A DNA stretch of 64,000 bases from Pseudomonas fluorescens (GCF_001307155.1 NZ_CP012830.1:992001-1056000); one strand, 5' to 3'; numbered from the stretch's first letter, positions 1 to 12,379 are shown. Program-made: numbers and translations. Notes: a model not told the origin generated them from the letters alone.

Positions 1-301
1 GTCGGGTTTCCCGGGCCTGTTCGTGGGAGCAGCGGGACAAGGCTTTCATCGTGTCGAGCGGGTCGACAACCGCCCGCAGGTAACTGCCGTCGCCCTGCCG
101 GATCTCGATCAAGCCGGAAAACGCCAACACCCGCATGGCTTCGCGCACGGTGTTGCGGCTGATACCCAGCTCGGTCGCCAGCTCAGGTTCAGTGGGCAGG
201 CGCTGGCCGACTGACCAGGTGCCGTTGTTGATGCGCAGGCGCAACTGTTCTAGGGCCTGATCGACCAGAGAACGCTTAACCAGTGGGGATGTGTCTGTCA
301 T
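1..301 (-). CDS. GntR/FadR-family transcriptional regulator (3' part outside window)
   Basis: Reading leftward from an ATG at 301, the first 100 residues form a typical GntR winged-helix DNA-binding domain: LPTEPELATELGISRNTVRE is the helix-turn-helix, followed by a wing containing IRQGDGSYLRA. The residues after it (VVDPLDTMKALSRCSHEQAR) look like the beginning of an FCD-type ligand domain, so the FadR subfamily is likely. The gene runs off the left edge, so ligand and target cannot be read. The inverted repeat at 316-332 lies just upstream of the start and is the natural candidate for autoregulation. Confidence 0.8.
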   Translation of the reverse strand, partial: MTDTSPLVKRSLVDQALEQLRLRINNGTWSVGQRLPTEPELATELGISRNTVREAMRVLAFSGLIEIRQGDGSYLRAVVDPLDTMKALSRCSHEQARETR

Positions 302-315
302 TGAATTCACCCTTT

Positions 316-332
316 CATCCAATCATAGGATG
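316..332. promoter_or_regulatory. Inverted repeat CATCC-N7-GGATG, possible operator of the adjacent GntR regulator
   Basis: A 5-bp inverted repeat with a 7-bp AT-rich spacer lies 15 bp upstream of the regulator start codon. GntR/FadR dimers commonly bind short palindromes of this kind near their own promoter. The assignment is inferred from position and symmetry only. Confidence 0.35.
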
Positions 333-487
333 AATTTTCTGACATGTTAGTCAGCTTCGTCCGAGAGGACAACGGGCTAGGGTTACAAAGCTGGAAATGG
401 AGCGGGATTGTCGATTGCCAGAATTACCCTTTAAGGGCGATTAGTATCTCAAGGTGCAAGGTCTCTTATGGAAAAGAACACCCCCCT

Positions 488-622
488 GTGGCGAGGGAGC
501 TTGCTCCCGCTGGGGTGCAAAGCGCCCCCCCCCCAAAACTACCGCCACACCTCATCAGGCATATCCTTGCCACAAAGAACACGACTGCTTCGCAGTCGAG
601 CGGGAGCAAGCTCCCTCGCCAC
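488..622. repeat. REP pair (GTGGCGAGGGAGC family)
   Basis: Two inverted copies of GTGGCGAGGGAGCTTGCTCC (488-510 and 600-622) flank about 90 bp that contain a nested hairpin (582-598). The same arms recur at 10688-10830 and 16191-16323. This is a typical Pseudomonas REP doublet (REPIN) in an intergenic gap. It accounts for most of the 302-751 interval, in which I see no gene. Confidence 0.9.
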
Positions 623-699
623 ACGTTTCATGGAGATTTACCTCAAGGTGACCTGCCGCCCGGACGGAGGTCCGCCGGTAATCTCGGTTTCCTGATCGA

Positions 700-729
700 A
701 AAAAACAAACCCGGCACGAGGCCGGGTTT
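700..729 (-). terminator. Rho-independent terminator of the aap operon
   Basis: A perfect 9-bp stem (707-715 with 721-729, loop ACGAG) is followed on the minus strand by GTTTTTTTC. It lies just downstream of the aapP stop codon and closes the operon. Confidence 0.85.
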
Positions 730-751
730 ATTTTTGCGAGTCAGCCCGGCA

Positions 752-1516
752 TCAATGCAGGATCTGGCTCAGGAACAGCTTGGTGCGTTCGTTCTGCGGG
801 TTGTCGAAGAAGTCGTTCGGCGCAGCCTGTTCGACGATTTCGCCCTTGTCCATGAAGATCACGCGGTTGGCCACGGTCCGCGCGAAGCCCATTTCGTGGG
901 TCACGCAAAGCATGGTCATGCCGTCTTCGGCCAAACCAATCATGGTGTCCAGAACCTCTTTCACCATCTCTGGGTCGAGTGCCGAAGTCGGTTCGTCGAA
1001 CAGCATGATTTTCGGCTTCATGCACAGCGCACGGGCAATCGCCACACGCTGTTGCTGACCACCGGACAATTGCCCCGGATACTTGTGCGCCTGCTCTGGA
1101 ATGCGTACGCGTTCCAGGTAATGCATGGCAATTTCTTCCGCCTTGCGCTTGGGCATCTTGCGCACCCACATCGGTGCCAGCGTGCAGTTCTGCAGGATGG
1201 TCAGGTGCGGGAACAGGTTGAAGTGCTGGAACACCATGCCGACTTCGCGACGAATCGCTTCGATCTGTTTCAGGTCGTTGGTCAGCTCTACACCATCGAC
1301 CACGATGCGGCCCTGCTGGTGCTCTTCCAGACGGTTGAGACAGCGAATGGTGGTCGACTTGCCCGAACCGGACGGCCCGCACAGAACGATACGCTCGCCT
1401 TGCTTGACGTTCAGGTTGATGTCTTTCAATACGTGGAACTGGCCGTACCACTTGTTCACGCCCTGCATCTGAATAATGCCTTCAGGGCTCACAGGCTGTT
1501 TGATCGCTTCACTCAT
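752..1516 (-). CDS. aapP: General L-amino acid ABC transporter, ATP-binding protein AapP
   Basis: The 254-aa protein is a complete polar-amino-acid ABC ATPase. It has Walker [10 protein letters not shown] (about 47-55), a Q-loop glutamine near 97, signature LSGGQQQRV (about 150-158) and Walker B IMLFDEP (about 170-176). It would energise amino-acid uptake through AapQ-AapM. The ATG at 1516 is chosen because AGGAG precedes it at good spacing; the open frame extends further upstream into aapM but lacks such a site. It is the last gene of aapJQMP, begins about 10 bp after aapM, and is followed by a terminator. Confidence 0.95.
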   Translation of the reverse strand: MSEAIKQPVSPEGIIQMQGVNKWYGQFHVLKDINLNVKQGERIVLCGPSGSGKSTTIRCLNRLEEHQQGRIVVDGVELTNDLKQIEAIRREVGMVFQHFNLFPHLTILQNCTLAPMWVRKMPKRKAEEIAMHYLERVRIPEQAHKYPGQLSGGQQQRVAIARALCMKPKIMLFDEPTSALDPEMVKEVLDTMIGLAEDGMTMLCVTHEMGFARTVANRVIFMDKGEIVEQAAPNDFFDNPQNERTKLFLSQILH

Positions 1517-1526
1517 CACAAAACTC

Positions 1527-2624
1527 CTAACGCTTGTGGCCTGTGTCCAGCTTGCGTTCCAAATGCATGGAATAGCGGGACATACCAAAACAGAAAATCC
1601 AGAACACCAGGGCCGCGAATACATAGCCTTCAGTGGCCATGCCCAGCCATTTCGGGTCGGCGGCGGCTTGCTTGACGCTGTTGAGCAAGTCGAACAGGCC
1701 GATGATGATCACCAGGCTCGTGTCCTTGAACAGCGCAATGAAGGTGTTGACGATGCCCGGAATCACCAGCTTCAGGGCTTGTGGCAGAATCACCAGGCCC
1801 ATGCTGCGCCAGTAACCGAGACCCATCGCGGCTGCGGCTTCGTACTGACCTTTGGGAATCGCTTGCAGACCACCGCGCACCACTTCGGCCACGTAGGCCG
1901 ACTGGAACAGGATCACCCCGATCAAGGCCCGCAGCAACTTGTCGAAGTTCATGCCTTCTGGCAGGAACAACGGCAGCATCACCGAGGACATGAACAGCAC
2001 CGTGATCAACGGCACGCCGCGCCAGAACTCGATGAAGGTCACGCAGACCACGCGAATCGCCGGCAAGTTCGAGCGACGCCCCAGCGCCAGCATGATCCCC
2101 AGCGGCAACGCACCGACAATACCGACCGTGGCGATCACCAGGGTCAGCATCAGGCCGCCCCATTGACTGGTTGCAACGTTGGTCAGGCCAAGAATGTCAC
2201 CGTGCAGCAGGATGTAGGCAACGATCGGATAGAGCACCAGAAAGCTCAGCCCGTACACCGCTTTACGCGGGAAGCGCGAGATGAACAACGGAGCCACGCC
2301 AATGACCGCCAACCACACGGTCAGGTCGACACGCCAGCGCAGTTCGGGCGGGTAATACCCGTACATGAACTGGCCAAAACGCTGCTGAATGAACACCCAG
2401 CAAGCGCCTTCCTTGGTGCAGTCGGCGCGCGTGGTGCCCACCCAGTTGGCATCCAGAATCGCCCAGTGCAGGATCGGCGGCACTACCAGATAAATCAGGT
2501 AGAACGCGAACAGCGTGAGCAGCGTGTTGATCCAACTGGAAAACATGTGCTCGCGCATCCACGCCAAGATACCGATTCTGGTGCCTGGCGGTGGCATGTC
2601 AGGTTTGAAAATATGAGTCGTCAT
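1527..2624 (-). CDS. aapM: General L-amino acid ABC transporter permease AapM
   Basis: This 365-aa multi-spanning membrane protein belongs to the HisM/GltK permease family. The EAA-type loop that contacts the ATPase is visible as [20 protein letters not shown] in the C-terminal half. The N-terminal half carries extra membrane segments and a periplasmic insertion, typical of AapM as opposed to the short HisM permeases. It lies between aapQ (10 bp upstream) and aapP (10 bp downstream) in one operon and would pair with AapQ to form the channel. Confidence 0.93.
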   Translation of the reverse strand: MTTHIFKPDMPPPGTRIGILAWMREHMFSSWINTLLTLFAFYLIYLVVPPILHWAILDANWVGTTRADCTKEGACWVFIQQRFGQFMYGYYPPELRWRVDLTVWLAVIGVAPLFISRFPRKAVYGLSFLVLYPIVAYILLHGDILGLTNVATSQWGGLMLTLVIATVGIVGALPLGIMLALGRRSNLPAIRVVCVTFIEFWRGVPLITVLFMSSVMLPLFLPEGMNFDKLLRALIGVILFQSAYVAEVVRGGLQAIPKGQYEAAAAMGLGYWRSMGLVILPQALKLVIPGIVNTFIALFKDTSLVIIIGLFDLLNSVKQAAADPKWLGMATEGYVFAALVFWIFCFGMSRYSMHLERKLDTGHKR

Positions 2625-2634
2625 GCGCTTTTCC

Positions 2635-3816
2635 TCACCGCTCGATCAGCGCAATGCGCTTGTTGTACCAGTTCATCAGCAGGGAAATGCTGATACTGAT
2701 CGCCAGGTACACGCTCATGGTGATGGCGATGACTTCGATCGCTTGCCCGGTCTGGTTCAGCACCGTGCCGGCAAACAGCGAAACCATTTCCGGGTAACCG
2801 ATACCGGCGGCCAGCGAGGAGTTCTTCGCCAGGTTCAGGTATTGGCTGGTCAGCGGCGGAATGATCACCCGCAGGGCTTGCGGGATGATGACCTTGCGCA
2901 GGGTTGGGCCGTTGCGCAGCCCCAGCGAACGTGCCGCTTCGGTCTGACCGTGGCTGACCGAGTTGATCCCGGAACGCACGATCTCGGCGATGAACGCCGC
3001 GGTGTACACCGTCAGGGCCAGGGTCAGGGCCAGCAGTTCCGGAATCAGCACCCAGCCGCCGACAAAGTTGAAGCCTTGCAGCTTCGGCATTTCCCAATGC
3101 AGTGGCACACCGAAGATCAGCGCGCACAAGGCTGGAATCAGCAGAAACAGTGCCAGGCCGACCCAGAACTTGTGGAACGGCACGCCGGTCGCTTCAAAAC
3201 GCTTGTTGGCCCAACGGCACATCAGCACGATGGCGACGATCGCCACCACGATGCTGATCACAAACGCCCAGAACCCGTTGGCCATCTGCGCGGCCGGCAT
3301 GTTCAGGCCGCGGCTGCTGACAAAGAAGGTGTCGGCGAAGTTATGGCTATTGCGTGGCCCTGGCATGGTCAGGAACACCGCAAAGTACCAGAACAGGATT
3401 TGCAGCAGCGGCGGAATGTTACGGAAAGTCTCAACGTAAACTGTTGCCAGCTTGTTGATGATCCAGTTCTTCGACAGCCGTGCCACGCCAACGATGAACC
3501 CCAGAATCGTCGCCAGGATCACGCCGATAAAGGTCACCAGCAAGGTGTTGAGCAAGCCGATGACAAACACCCGGGCATAGCTGTCCGATTCGGTGTAGTC
3601 AATCAGGTGTTGCGCGATACCGAACCCGGCGCTGCGCTCCAGAAAGCTGAAACCGGAGGTAATGCCCCGGTGTTGCAAGTTGGTTTGAGTGTTGTTGAAC
3701 AGGTACCAACCCATCGAGATCACCGCGACAATCGTGATGATCTGAAACAGCCACGCACGCACTCGCGGATCGCTGAGGCTGAGCCTCTGCTTTGGTGCGC
3801 CGATTGAATTTTGCAT
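2635..3816 (-). CDS. aapQ: General L-amino acid ABC transporter permease AapQ
   Basis: This 393-aa permease has an N-terminal membrane anchor, a first block of membrane segments, a long insertion, and a C-terminal transmembrane domain with the EAA-type loop EIVRSGINSVSHGQTEAARS. The size and the split organisation match AapQ/BztB. It is the first permease gene after the binding protein; a strong hairpin at 3847-3873 separates it from aapJ and may set the ratio of binding protein to membrane components. Confidence 0.93.
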   Translation of the reverse strand: MQNSIGAPKQRLSLSDPRVRAWLFQIITIVAVISMGWYLFNNTQTNLQHRGITSGFSFLERSAGFGIAQHLIDYTESDSYARVFVIGLLNTLLVTFIGVILATILGFIVGVARLSKNWIINKLATVYVETFRNIPPLLQILFWYFAVFLTMPGPRNSHNFADTFFVSSRGLNMPAAQMANGFWAFVISIVVAIVAIVLMCRWANKRFEATGVPFHKFWVGLALFLLIPALCALIFGVPLHWEMPKLQGFNFVGGWVLIPELLALTLALTVYTAAFIAEIVRSGINSVSHGQTEAARSLGLRNGPTLRKVIIPQALRVIIPPLTSQYLNLAKNSSLAAGIGYPEMVSLFAGTVLNQTGQAIEVIAITMSVYLAISISISLLMNWYNKRIALIER

Positions 3817-3846
3817 GAAGTGCCCCAGAAATAATGGAACAGAACA

Positions 3847-3873
3847 TCACCCGGTGGTTGGCCCACCGGGTGA
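3847..3873 (-). promoter_or_regulatory. Intercistronic hairpin between aapJ and aapQ
   Basis: An 11-bp perfect stem (3847-3857 with 3863-3873, 5-nt loop) lies in the 65-bp gap after the aapJ stop codon. No T-run follows it on the minus strand, so it is more likely an mRNA-stabilising or partially attenuating hairpin than a terminator. Such structures are common downstream of abundant periplasmic binding-protein genes. Confidence 0.6.
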
Positions 3874-3881
3874 TAGAACCA

Positions 3882-4913
3882 TCAGCGCACTGGTGGTGCG
3901 TATTGAATGCCGCCGTTGGTCCACAGCGCATTCAGGCCACGGTCGATTTCCAGCGGAGTGCTCTTGCCGAGGTTTTTCTCGAAGACTTCGCCGTAGTTAC
4001 CGACCTGCTTGACGATTTTCACCACCCAGTCTTTCGGCAGCTTCAGATCTTTACCGTACTCACCGTCAGTGCCCAGCAGACGGGCAACGTCCGGGTTCTT
4101 GGTCGACTTGGCTTCAGCCTCGACGTTTTTCGAGGTGATACCGGCCTCTTCGGCGTTGAGCATGGCGTAGCCAACCCAACGAACAATCGCCAGCCACTCA
4201 TCGTCGCCGTTACGTACGACTGGACCCAGAGGCTCTTTGGAGATGGTTTCCGGCAGAACTACGTAATCTTTAGGCGAAGCCAGTTTGCTGCGCTGTGCAT
4301 ACAACTGGGACTTGTCGGAGGTCAGCACGTCGCAACGACCGGATTCCAGCGACTTGGCGCTTTCATCGGAGGTGTCGAAAGTAATCGGGGTGTACTTCAG
4401 GCCGTTGGCACGGAAGTAGTCGGACACGTTCAGCTCGGTGGTGGTACCGGCTTGAATACAGATGGTCGCACCATCCAGTTCCTTGGCACTTTTCACGCCC
4501 AGCTTGCTGTTGGCCAGGAAGCCTACGCCGTCGTAATAAGTAATGAAGCCAGGAAACTTCAGGCCCATGCCCGCGTCACGGGAACTGGTCATGGTGGAGT
4601 TACGCGACAGCATGTCGATTTCGCCGGATTGAAGCGCGGTGAAACGCTCCTTGGCATTCAACTGGCTGAATTTCACCTTGGTCGCGTCGCCGAATACGGC
4701 AGCGGCAACGGCGCGGCAGTAATCAGCATCGATACCGACGATCTTGCCGGTGGAGTCCGGAACCGAAAAACCTGGCAAACCGTCGCTCACGCCACATTGC
4801 ACAAAGCCTTTCTTCTGCACCGCATCCAGGGTTGCACCCGCCTGAGCGAACCCACTGACACCGAGTACTGCGGCCGCAGTCACGACTGCCAGGGTGGATT
4901 TCAACATCTTCAT
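3882..4913 (-). CDS. aapJ: General L-amino acid ABC transporter, periplasmic binding protein AapJ
   Basis: The 343-aa protein starts with a Sec signal peptide ending at about residue 25 (GFAQA/GATLD) and continues as a family-3 solute-binding protein, with VGIDADYCRAVAAAVFG followed by the LNAKERFTALQSGEIDMLSRN block. It captures amino acids in the periplasm and delivers them to AapQM-AapP. GGAGG stands at good spacing before the ATG. It is the first gene of the operon, so its upstream gap (4914-5379) must hold the main promoter. Confidence 0.95.
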   Translation of the reverse strand: MKMLKSTLAVVTAAAVLGVSGFAQAGATLDAVQKKGFVQCGVSDGLPGFSVPDSTGKIVGIDADYCRAVAAAVFGDATKVKFSQLNAKERFTALQSGEIDMLSRNSTMTSSRDAGMGLKFPGFITYYDGVGFLANSKLGVKSAKELDGATICIQAGTTTELNVSDYFRANGLKYTPITFDTSDESAKSLESGRCDVLTSDKSQLYAQRSKLASPKDYVVLPETISKEPLGPVVRNGDDEWLAIVRWVGYAMLNAEEAGITSKNVEAEAKSTKNPDVARLLGTDGEYGKDLKLPKDWVVKIVKQVGNYGEVFEKNLGKSTPLEIDRGLNALWTNGGIQYAPPVR

Positions 4914-6036
<1,123 letters not shown>

Positions 6037-6132
6037 TACAGAAACTTCCTGTAGCTGTATGAGCAACACACTACGCCGCGCCGGTTTCTTGCATTACACT
6101 GGCCGGCGTACATTCCTTAACCAATTGATGAG

Positions 6133-7608
6133 ATGACCGTGCTCAAAGCACTCAAGAAAATGTTCGGTAAAAGCGAGGCTGAGCAGCTCGCGCCCAGCTC
6201 CAGCGCACCTTCCCACACACCCAGCAGCCGCACCGACGGTCATCAGCCTGGCCGGACCGCAGCTGTCGCGGCACCGAAACATACGCCCGCGAACACACCG
6301 GCCGCCGAGTCTGTTGCGGAAAAACCGCGCAGCGAAACGCCAAAACCTGCGCAACCGCGCCGCGAACGTGCGCCGAAACCGCCCGTAGTCGCCTGGAAAC
6401 TCGAAGATTTCGTCGTAGAGCCCCAGGAAGGCAAAACCCGCTTCCATGATTTCAAGTTGGCCCCGGAACTGATGCACGCCATCCAGGACCTGGGTTTCCC
6501 GTACTGCACACCGATCCAGGCGCAAGTATTGGGTTTTACCCTGGCCGGCAAAGACGCCATCGGTCGCGCCCAGACCGGCACCGGTAAAACCGCCGCATTC
6601 CTGATCTCGATCATCACCCAGCTGCTGCAAACCCCGCCGCCAAAAGAGCGCTACATGGGTGAGCCACGGGCGCTGATCATTGCTCCGACCCGTGAACTGG
6701 TGGTGCAGATCGCCAAGGACGCGGCCGACCTGACCAAGTACACCGGTCTCAACGTCATGACCTTCGTTGGCGGCATGGACTTCGACAAGCAACTCAAGCA
6801 CCTCGAAGCCCGCCACTGCGACATCCTCGTCGCGACCCCGGGCCGCCTGCTGGACTTCAACCAGCGCGGCGACGTGCACCTGGACATGGTCGAAGTGATG
6901 GTGCTCGACGAAGCCGACCGGATGCTCGACATGGGTTTCATCCCACAAGTGCGTCAGATCATTCGCCAGACCCCACCGAAAAGCGAACGTCAGACCCTGC
7001 TGTTCTCCGCCACCTTCACCGAAGACGTGATGAACCTGGCCAAGCAATGGACCACCGACCCGTCCATCGTTGAGATCGAATCCGAGAACGTTGCCAGCGA
7101 AAACGTCGAACAGCACATCTACGCCGTTGCCGGCGCCGATAAATACAAGCTGCTCTACAACCTGATCACCGACAACGGCTGGGAACGGGTGATGGTCTTC
7201 GCCAACCGCAAGGATGAAGTGCGGCGCATCGAAGAACGCCTGGTGCGTGACGGCGTCAACGCGGCCCAACTGTCGGGGGACGTTCCGCAGCACAAGCGCA
7301 TCAAGACCCTGGAAGGATTCCGCGAAGGCAAGATCCGCGTGCTGGTGGCCACCGATGTTGCCGGTCGCGGGATTCACATCGACGGTATCAGCCACGTGAT
7401 CAACTTCACCCTGCCGGAAGTGCCAGACGATTACGTACACCGCATCGGTCGTACCGGTCGTGCTGGCGCCGAGGGCGTGTCCATCAGCTTTGCCGGTGAA
7501 GACGACTCCTACCAGCTACCGTCCATCGAGGCGTTGCTGGGTCGCAAGATCAGTTGTGAAACCCCGCCGACTCATCTGTTGCGAGCGGTTGAACGCAAAC
7601 GCCCTTAA
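6133..7608 (+). CDS. rhlB: ATP-dependent RNA helicase RhlB (DEAD-box)
   Basis: The 491-aa DEAD-box helicase has an approximately 100-residue Pro/Ala-rich basic N-terminal extension, Walker A AQTGTGKT (146-153), DEAD motif VLDEADRML (about residue 257), SAT, and C-terminal motif HRIGRTGR (about 435). RhlB-type helicases unwind structured RNA in degradosome-like complexes and during ribosome assembly. The disordered N-terminal extension is typical of the Pseudomonas proteins and probably binds RNA or partners. A strong terminator follows the stop codon. Confidence 0.92.
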   Translation: MTVLKALKKMFGKSEAEQLAPSSSAPSHTPSSRTDGHQPGRTAAVAAPKHTPANTPAAESVAEKPRSETPKPAQPRRERAPKPPVVAWKLEDFVVEPQEGKTRFHDFKLAPELMHAIQDLGFPYCTPIQAQVLGFTLAGKDAIGRAQTGTGKTAAFLISIITQLLQTPPPKERYMGEPRALIIAPTRELVVQIAKDAADLTKYTGLNVMTFVGGMDFDKQLKHLEARHCDILVATPGRLLDFNQRGDVHLDMVEVMVLDEADRMLDMGFIPQVRQIIRQTPPKSERQTLLFSATFTEDVMNLAKQWTTDPSIVEIESENVASENVEQHIYAVAGADKYKLLYNLITDNGWERVMVFANRKDEVRRIEERLVRDGVNAAQLSGDVPQHKRIKTLEGFREGKIRVLVATDVAGRGIHIDGISHVINFTLPEVPDDYVHRIGRTGRAGAEGVSISFAGEDDSYQLPSIEALLGRKISCETPPTHLLRAVERKRP

Positions 7609-7625
7609 ACTCGCGTCGCAACGAC

Positions 7626-7658
7626 AAAGCGCAGCCGGAAACGGACTGCGCTTTTTTT
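7626..7658 (+). terminator. Rho-independent terminator of rhlB
   Basis: A perfect 9-bp stem (7626-7634 with 7646-7654) has an 11-nt loop and a run of seven T (7652-7658). It starts 17 bp after the rhlB stop codon. Confidence 0.93.
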
Positions 7659-7736
7659 GCGCCTGGATATTGCCAAACGGAACAATAAGTCCAGAATGGA
7701 CAAATTAGTTTATTTGCGAATCCACGGAGCATCCGC

Positions 7737-8693
7737 ATGCCCAGCACACCTTATGTGATCGCCAAACCCCAGGCCCGCGAACTGCTTGAGCAAGTCGACG
7801 TGCCGAAGATCCTGCGCAAGCTGTTCCGCGATCTGGCCGCGGGTCAGGCCGTGCAACCGGCCCAGCAATGGGTGGAGTTTCCGCAAGGCGCCGGTGACTT
7901 CATCAACTACCTCGGGGTATTGGCCGAAGACGGTGTATACGGCGTGAAAACCTCGCCCTACATCGTGCGCCAGGACGGTCCCCTGGTGACCGCCTGGACG
8001 CTGCTGATGTCGATGCACACCGGCCAGCCGTTGCTGCTCTGCGATGCTGGTGAACTGACCACCGCGCGCACCGCCGCGACCACTGCTGTCGCCATTGATG
8101 CACTCGCCCCGCCGAACGCCAAGCATCTGGCAATCATCGGCAGCGGCCCGGTCGCCCAGGCTCACCTGCATTACGCGAGGAGCGTGCGGGAATGGCAAAG
8201 CATCAGCCTCTATTCGCCGAACCTGGCGAACCGGGATCCGCACTTGCTCGCACAACTGACGGCCATCGACTCACGCTTGAAGGTGTTCGATAGCCGCGAA
8301 GTCGCGATCCAGGACGCCGATGTGATCATGCTCTGCACCTCCTCTGCCGGTCCCGTCATCGACCCACGGACCCTGAGCAAACCGACACTGATTACCTCCA
8401 TCAGTACTAACGCGGTGCGCGCCCACGAGGTGCCGCCTGCAACACTCAGCGAGATGCAGGTCTATTGCGACTATCGCCTGACCACTCCGGATTCCGCCGG
8501 CGAAATGCTGATTGCCAGTGAACAGCATGGCTGGGACAAAAGTGCGATTGCGGGCGACCTGGCCGAACTGCTGAGCGAACAGACGCCACGTCCGGCTTAT
8601 GATCGCCATGTATTCTTCCGTTCCATCGGTCTGGGCCTGGAAGACATCGCCCTGGCCAATGCCCTTTATCATCTACAAAAACAACCGGCCTAA
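7737..8693 (+). CDS. dauB: Ornithine cyclodeaminase/mu-crystallin family protein DauB
   Basis: The 318-aa protein has the ornithine-cyclodeaminase fold with a Rossmann motif IIGSGPVAQAH near residue 135. Its position directly before a D-arginine dehydrogenase and a YheO-type regulator matches dauBAR of P. aeruginosa. There DauB is the NAD(P)H-dependent enzyme that turns the 2-keto acid or imine formed by DauA into L-arginine, so that D-arginine is racemised in two steps. GGAG precedes the ATG. A REP element separates it from dauA. Confidence 0.88.
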   Translation: MPSTPYVIAKPQARELLEQVDVPKILRKLFRDLAAGQAVQPAQQWVEFPQGAGDFINYLGVLAEDGVYGVKTSPYIVRQDGPLVTAWTLLMSMHTGQPLLLCDAGELTTARTAATTAVAIDALAPPNAKHLAIIGSGPVAQAHLHYARSVREWQSISLYSPNLANRDPHLLAQLTAIDSRLKVFDSREVAIQDADVIMLCTSSAGPVIDPRTLSKPTLITSISTNAVRAHEVPPATLSEMQVYCDYRLTTPDSAGEMLIASEQHGWDKSAIAGDLAELLSEQTPRPAYDRHVFFRSIGLGLEDIALANALYHLQKQPA

Positions 8694-8700
8694 ATCCGCA

Positions 8701-9945
<1,245 letters not shown>

Positions 9946-9989
9946 ACCTGCCTGCGGGGTGACGTCTGCCCCCGATTACGGCAAACTCC

Positions 9990-10015
9990 CAGCGCCCTTT
10001 TTCTACAGGGCGCTG
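9990..10015 (+). promoter_or_regulatory. Hairpin between dauA and dauR
   Basis: A perfect 9-bp stem (9990-9998 with 10007-10015) with an 8-nt loop lies between the dauA stop and the dauR ribosome-binding site. The T-run is in the loop rather than after the stem, so read-through into dauR is plausible. It may lower expression of the regulator relative to the enzymes. Confidence 0.5.
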
Positions 10016-10034
10016 ATTGCCTGGAGCAACACCC

Positions 10035-10661
10035 ATGACCCCACCTCTTCAAGATCCCGCACTGGATAACTACCGGGCGATCGCCGACGCCATTGCCACG
10101 CTGTTTTTCCCCCACGCCGAGGTGGTGCTGCACGACCTGCGCACGCAGAAAATCGACTACATCGCCAACAACCTGTCCAAGCGTGAAGTCGGTGACGATG
10201 CCGCACTGGAAGACATGCTCAGCGAAGAAGTCAGCGAGCGGAATATCGGACCGTACGAAAAGCTCAATTGGGATGGGCAAAAGATCCGCAGCCTCAGCAG
10301 CGTGCTGCGCGACAGCGAAGGGCGTCCGATTGCCGTGCTGTGCATCAACCTGAATATCTCGCTGTTTGAAAACGCCAAGGCGGCGTTGGATCTGTTTCTC
10401 TCACCGAGTAAATTGATCCCGCAACCTGACGCGCTGTTTCGCGACGACTGGCAGGAGCGCATCAACACCTTCCTGCATAACTGGCTGCGAGAGCGACAAT
10501 TGGGTCTGAATATGCTGACTCGCGAGCACAAACGCGAGCTGGTGTTGGCGTTGCACGCCGAAGGCGCCTTCAAAGGCAAAAGCGCCTCCAACTATGTAGC
10601 CAACGTGCTGAACATGGGACGGGCGACGGTGTACAAACATTTGAAAGAATTGAAAGTCTAA
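10035..10661 (+). CDS. dauR: YheO-like PAS/HTH transcriptional regulator DauR
   Basis: The 208-aa protein starts at the ATG at 10035, preceded by TGGAG 8 nt away. An N-terminal YheO-type PAS-like domain (about 10-125) contains PHAEVVLHDLRTQKIDYIAN, and a C-terminal HTH_22 domain contains ASNYVANVLNMGRATVYKH. In P. aeruginosa DauR represses dauBAR and D-arginine relieves repression; the same role is inferred here from identical gene order. Confidence 0.87.
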   Translation: MTPPLQDPALDNYRAIADAIATLFFPHAEVVLHDLRTQKIDYIANNLSKREVGDDAALEDMLSEEVSERNIGPYEKLNWDGQKIRSLSSVLRDSEGRPIAVLCINLNISLFENAKAALDLFLSPSKLIPQPDALFRDDWQERINTFLHNWLRERQLGLNMLTREHKRELVLALHAEGAFKGKSASNYVANVLNMGRATVYKHLKELKV

Positions 10662-10687
10662 AACCTTAAAAGGTTGAAATTAGCCGT

Positions 10688-10830
10688 GTGGCGAGGGAGC
10701 TTGCTCCCGTGGGCCGGTCCGCGTTCGGGCGAAGCGGCCCTGAATTCAGGCAGTGCGCTCTGTCAGGTACAAAGCGCTTGCCAGGTTCACGACTGCTTTG
10801 CAGCCGAGCGGGAGCAAGCTCCCTCGCCAC
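10688..10830. repeat. REP pair (GTGGCGAGGGAGC family) between dauR and the convergent binding-protein gene
   Basis: Inverted copies of the GTGGCGAGGGAGC arm (10688-10710 and 10806-10830) flank about 95 bp. The doublet fills the gap between two convergent genes and reaches to within 8 bp of the binding-protein stop codon, so its hairpins may serve as a bidirectional transcription end. Confidence 0.88.
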
Positions 10831-10837
10831 AGATCAA

Positions 10838-11614
10838 TCAATCGCCGTAGATATCCGACTTGAAGTACTTGGCTTCAATCTTCTGGTATTCGCCATTGGC
10901 GCGAATCCCATCGATGGCATTGTTCAGTTGGCTAACCAATTCGGTGTTGCCCTTGCGCACCGCAATCCCGGCGCCCTCACCCACATATTTCGGGTCCTTG
11001 AGCTCCGGCCCGACAAAGGCGTAGCCCTTGCCGCGCGGCATCGACAGGAAGTCGCTCAGCGGAATGGTATCGGCGAAAATGGCATCCAGACGCCCGGCGG
11101 CCAGGTCCATGTAGATCTCTTCATTGTTGCTGTAGCGCGCCACCTTGATGCCCTTGGGCTCGAAGACTTCCGTGGCGTAACGGTCGGTGGTGGTTGCCCG
11201 TTGCACACCAATGGTCTTGCCCTTGAGGCTTGCGTACTGGTCATCAACCACCGCACCGTCTTTCATCACCAGCCGCGATGAGGTGAAGTAGTACTTGTGG
11301 GTGAAGTCCACCGACTTTTTACGGTCTTCGTTAATGGTCATGGACGACAGCGCAGCGTCGATTTTCTTCACCTTGAGCGAAGGAATCAAACCATCGAACT
11401 CGCCCTCGACCCACTCGCACTTGACCTTCATCTGGGCGCACAACGCGTTGCCGATGTCGTAGTCGAAACCGGTGATTTTTCCATCCGAAGTCTTGGAGGC
11501 AAACGGCGGATACGCCGCTTCGATACCAATGCGCAGGGTTTTCTCGGCGGCAAACAGACTGCTGCACGCCAACAGGCTCAGGGCCAGGCCACCGATCAGG
11601 GGGAGCTTCTTCAT
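10838..11614 (-). CDS. Periplasmic amino-acid (Lys/Arg/Orn type) binding protein
   Basis: The 258-aa protein starts at the ATG at 11614 and has a signal peptide [19 protein letters not shown] ending near residue 22 (LFAA/EKTL). It is a family-3 solute-binding protein: [34 protein letters not shown] and [19 protein letters not shown]. Cationic-amino-acid binding proteins have this pattern, and the neighbourhood matches P. aeruginosa, where a binding-protein gene follows dauR. Supply of D- or L-arginine to the Dau enzymes is inferred. No permease or ATPase gene is adjacent. The open frame extends upstream to 11812, but that part has no ribosome site and no homology signature. Confidence 0.85.
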   Translation of the reverse strand: MKKLPLIGGLALSLLACSSLFAAEKTLRIGIEAAYPPFASKTSDGKITGFDYDIGNALCAQMKVKCEWVEGEFDGLIPSLKVKKIDAALSSMTINEDRKKSVDFTHKYYFTSSRLVMKDGAVVDDQYASLKGKTIGVQRATTTDRYATEVFEPKGIKVARYSNNEEIYMDLAAGRLDAIFADTIPLSDFLSMPRGKGYAFVGPELKDPKYVGEGAGIAVRKGNTELVSQLNNAIDGIRANGEYQKIEAKYFKSDIYGD

Positions 11615-11800
11615 GTTCGTTTTCTCGCGGGTTGTTGTTGGTTTGGCAAGACAGAAGAAAGTGAAACGGGAAACGCCTTTTTTTGTACTTATAATTCCAT
11701 ACTGGACTTTTATGTATTTTCCGTCAATCGGGCGTGCGCAGTTCTTTGCGCCCTTGGTCGGGCGGTGAATCAGAGAGAGTTTGGGCGCGTCTGTTGGCCT

Positions 11801-11903
11801 CATCGCGGGCAAGCCTTGCTCCTACGGTTTTATGTCGTTCGCGAATACGCGGTCGACTCAACACCTGTAGGAGCGGGGGGACGCCTAGTTCTTGCCCGCG
11901 ATG
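11801..11903. repeat. REP pair (GCGGGCAAGCCTTGCTCC family) downstream of moaE
   Basis: Inverted arms at 11802-11825 and 11867-11902 share GTAGGAGC and ATCGCGGGCAAG motifs. The element lies between the binding-protein promoter region and the 3' end of moaE. Confidence 0.8.
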
Positions 11904-11926
11904 ACGTACTCAAGAGCGCTGAGGGA

Positions 11927-12379
11927 CTACTTCTTCCAGCGATCAGCCGCCGCGTGATCACTGTCGCGCCCTTCCACCCAGCGCGGGCCGTCGTTGGTGG
12001 TTTCTTTTTTCCAGAACGGTGCTCGGGTTTTCAGGTAGTCCATAACAAAGGCGCAGGCGTCGAATGCCGCCTGGCGATGGGCACTCGCCGCGCCGACGAA
12101 AACGATCGGTTCGCCCGGCTCCAATGCGCCGATGCGGTGCAGCACTTCCAGTTTGAGCAGCGGCCAGCGTTGCTCGGCCTCGACGGCAATCTTGCCGAGG
12201 GCCTTTTCGGTCATGCCCGGGTAGTGTTCAAGAAACATCCCGGCCACATCGAGCCCGTCGTTGAAGTCGCGGACATAACCGACAAAACTCACCACCGCAC
12301 CGACGCCGACATTCGCCGCGTGCATCGCATTGACTTCAGCGCCAGGGTCGAACGCCGTGGACTGCACGCGAATCGCCAT
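11927..12379 (-). CDS. moaE: Molybdopterin synthase catalytic subunit MoaE
   Basis: The 150-aa protein has the MoaE motifs GAVVSFVGYVRDFN, HRIGALEPGEPIVFVG and the lysine-rich active-site segment DYLKTRAPFWKKE. With MoaD it inserts two sulphurs into cyclic pyranopterin monophosphate to make molybdopterin. The start codon follows the moaD stop by only 3 bp, so the two are translationally linked. Confidence 0.95.
   Translation of the reverse strand: MAIRVQSTAFDPGAEVNAMHAANVGVGAVVSFVGYVRDFNDGLDVAGMFLEHYPGMTEKALGKIAVEAEQRWPLLKLEVLHRIGALEPGEPIVFVGAASAHRQAAFDACAFVMDYLKTRAPFWKKETTNDGPRWVEGRDSDHAAADRWKK

Noticed and set aside
344..1675. 443-aa plus-strand open frame over the REP region and aapP
   Set aside because: It runs through a REP doublet and the terminator and is antisense to the clear ABC ATPase aapP.
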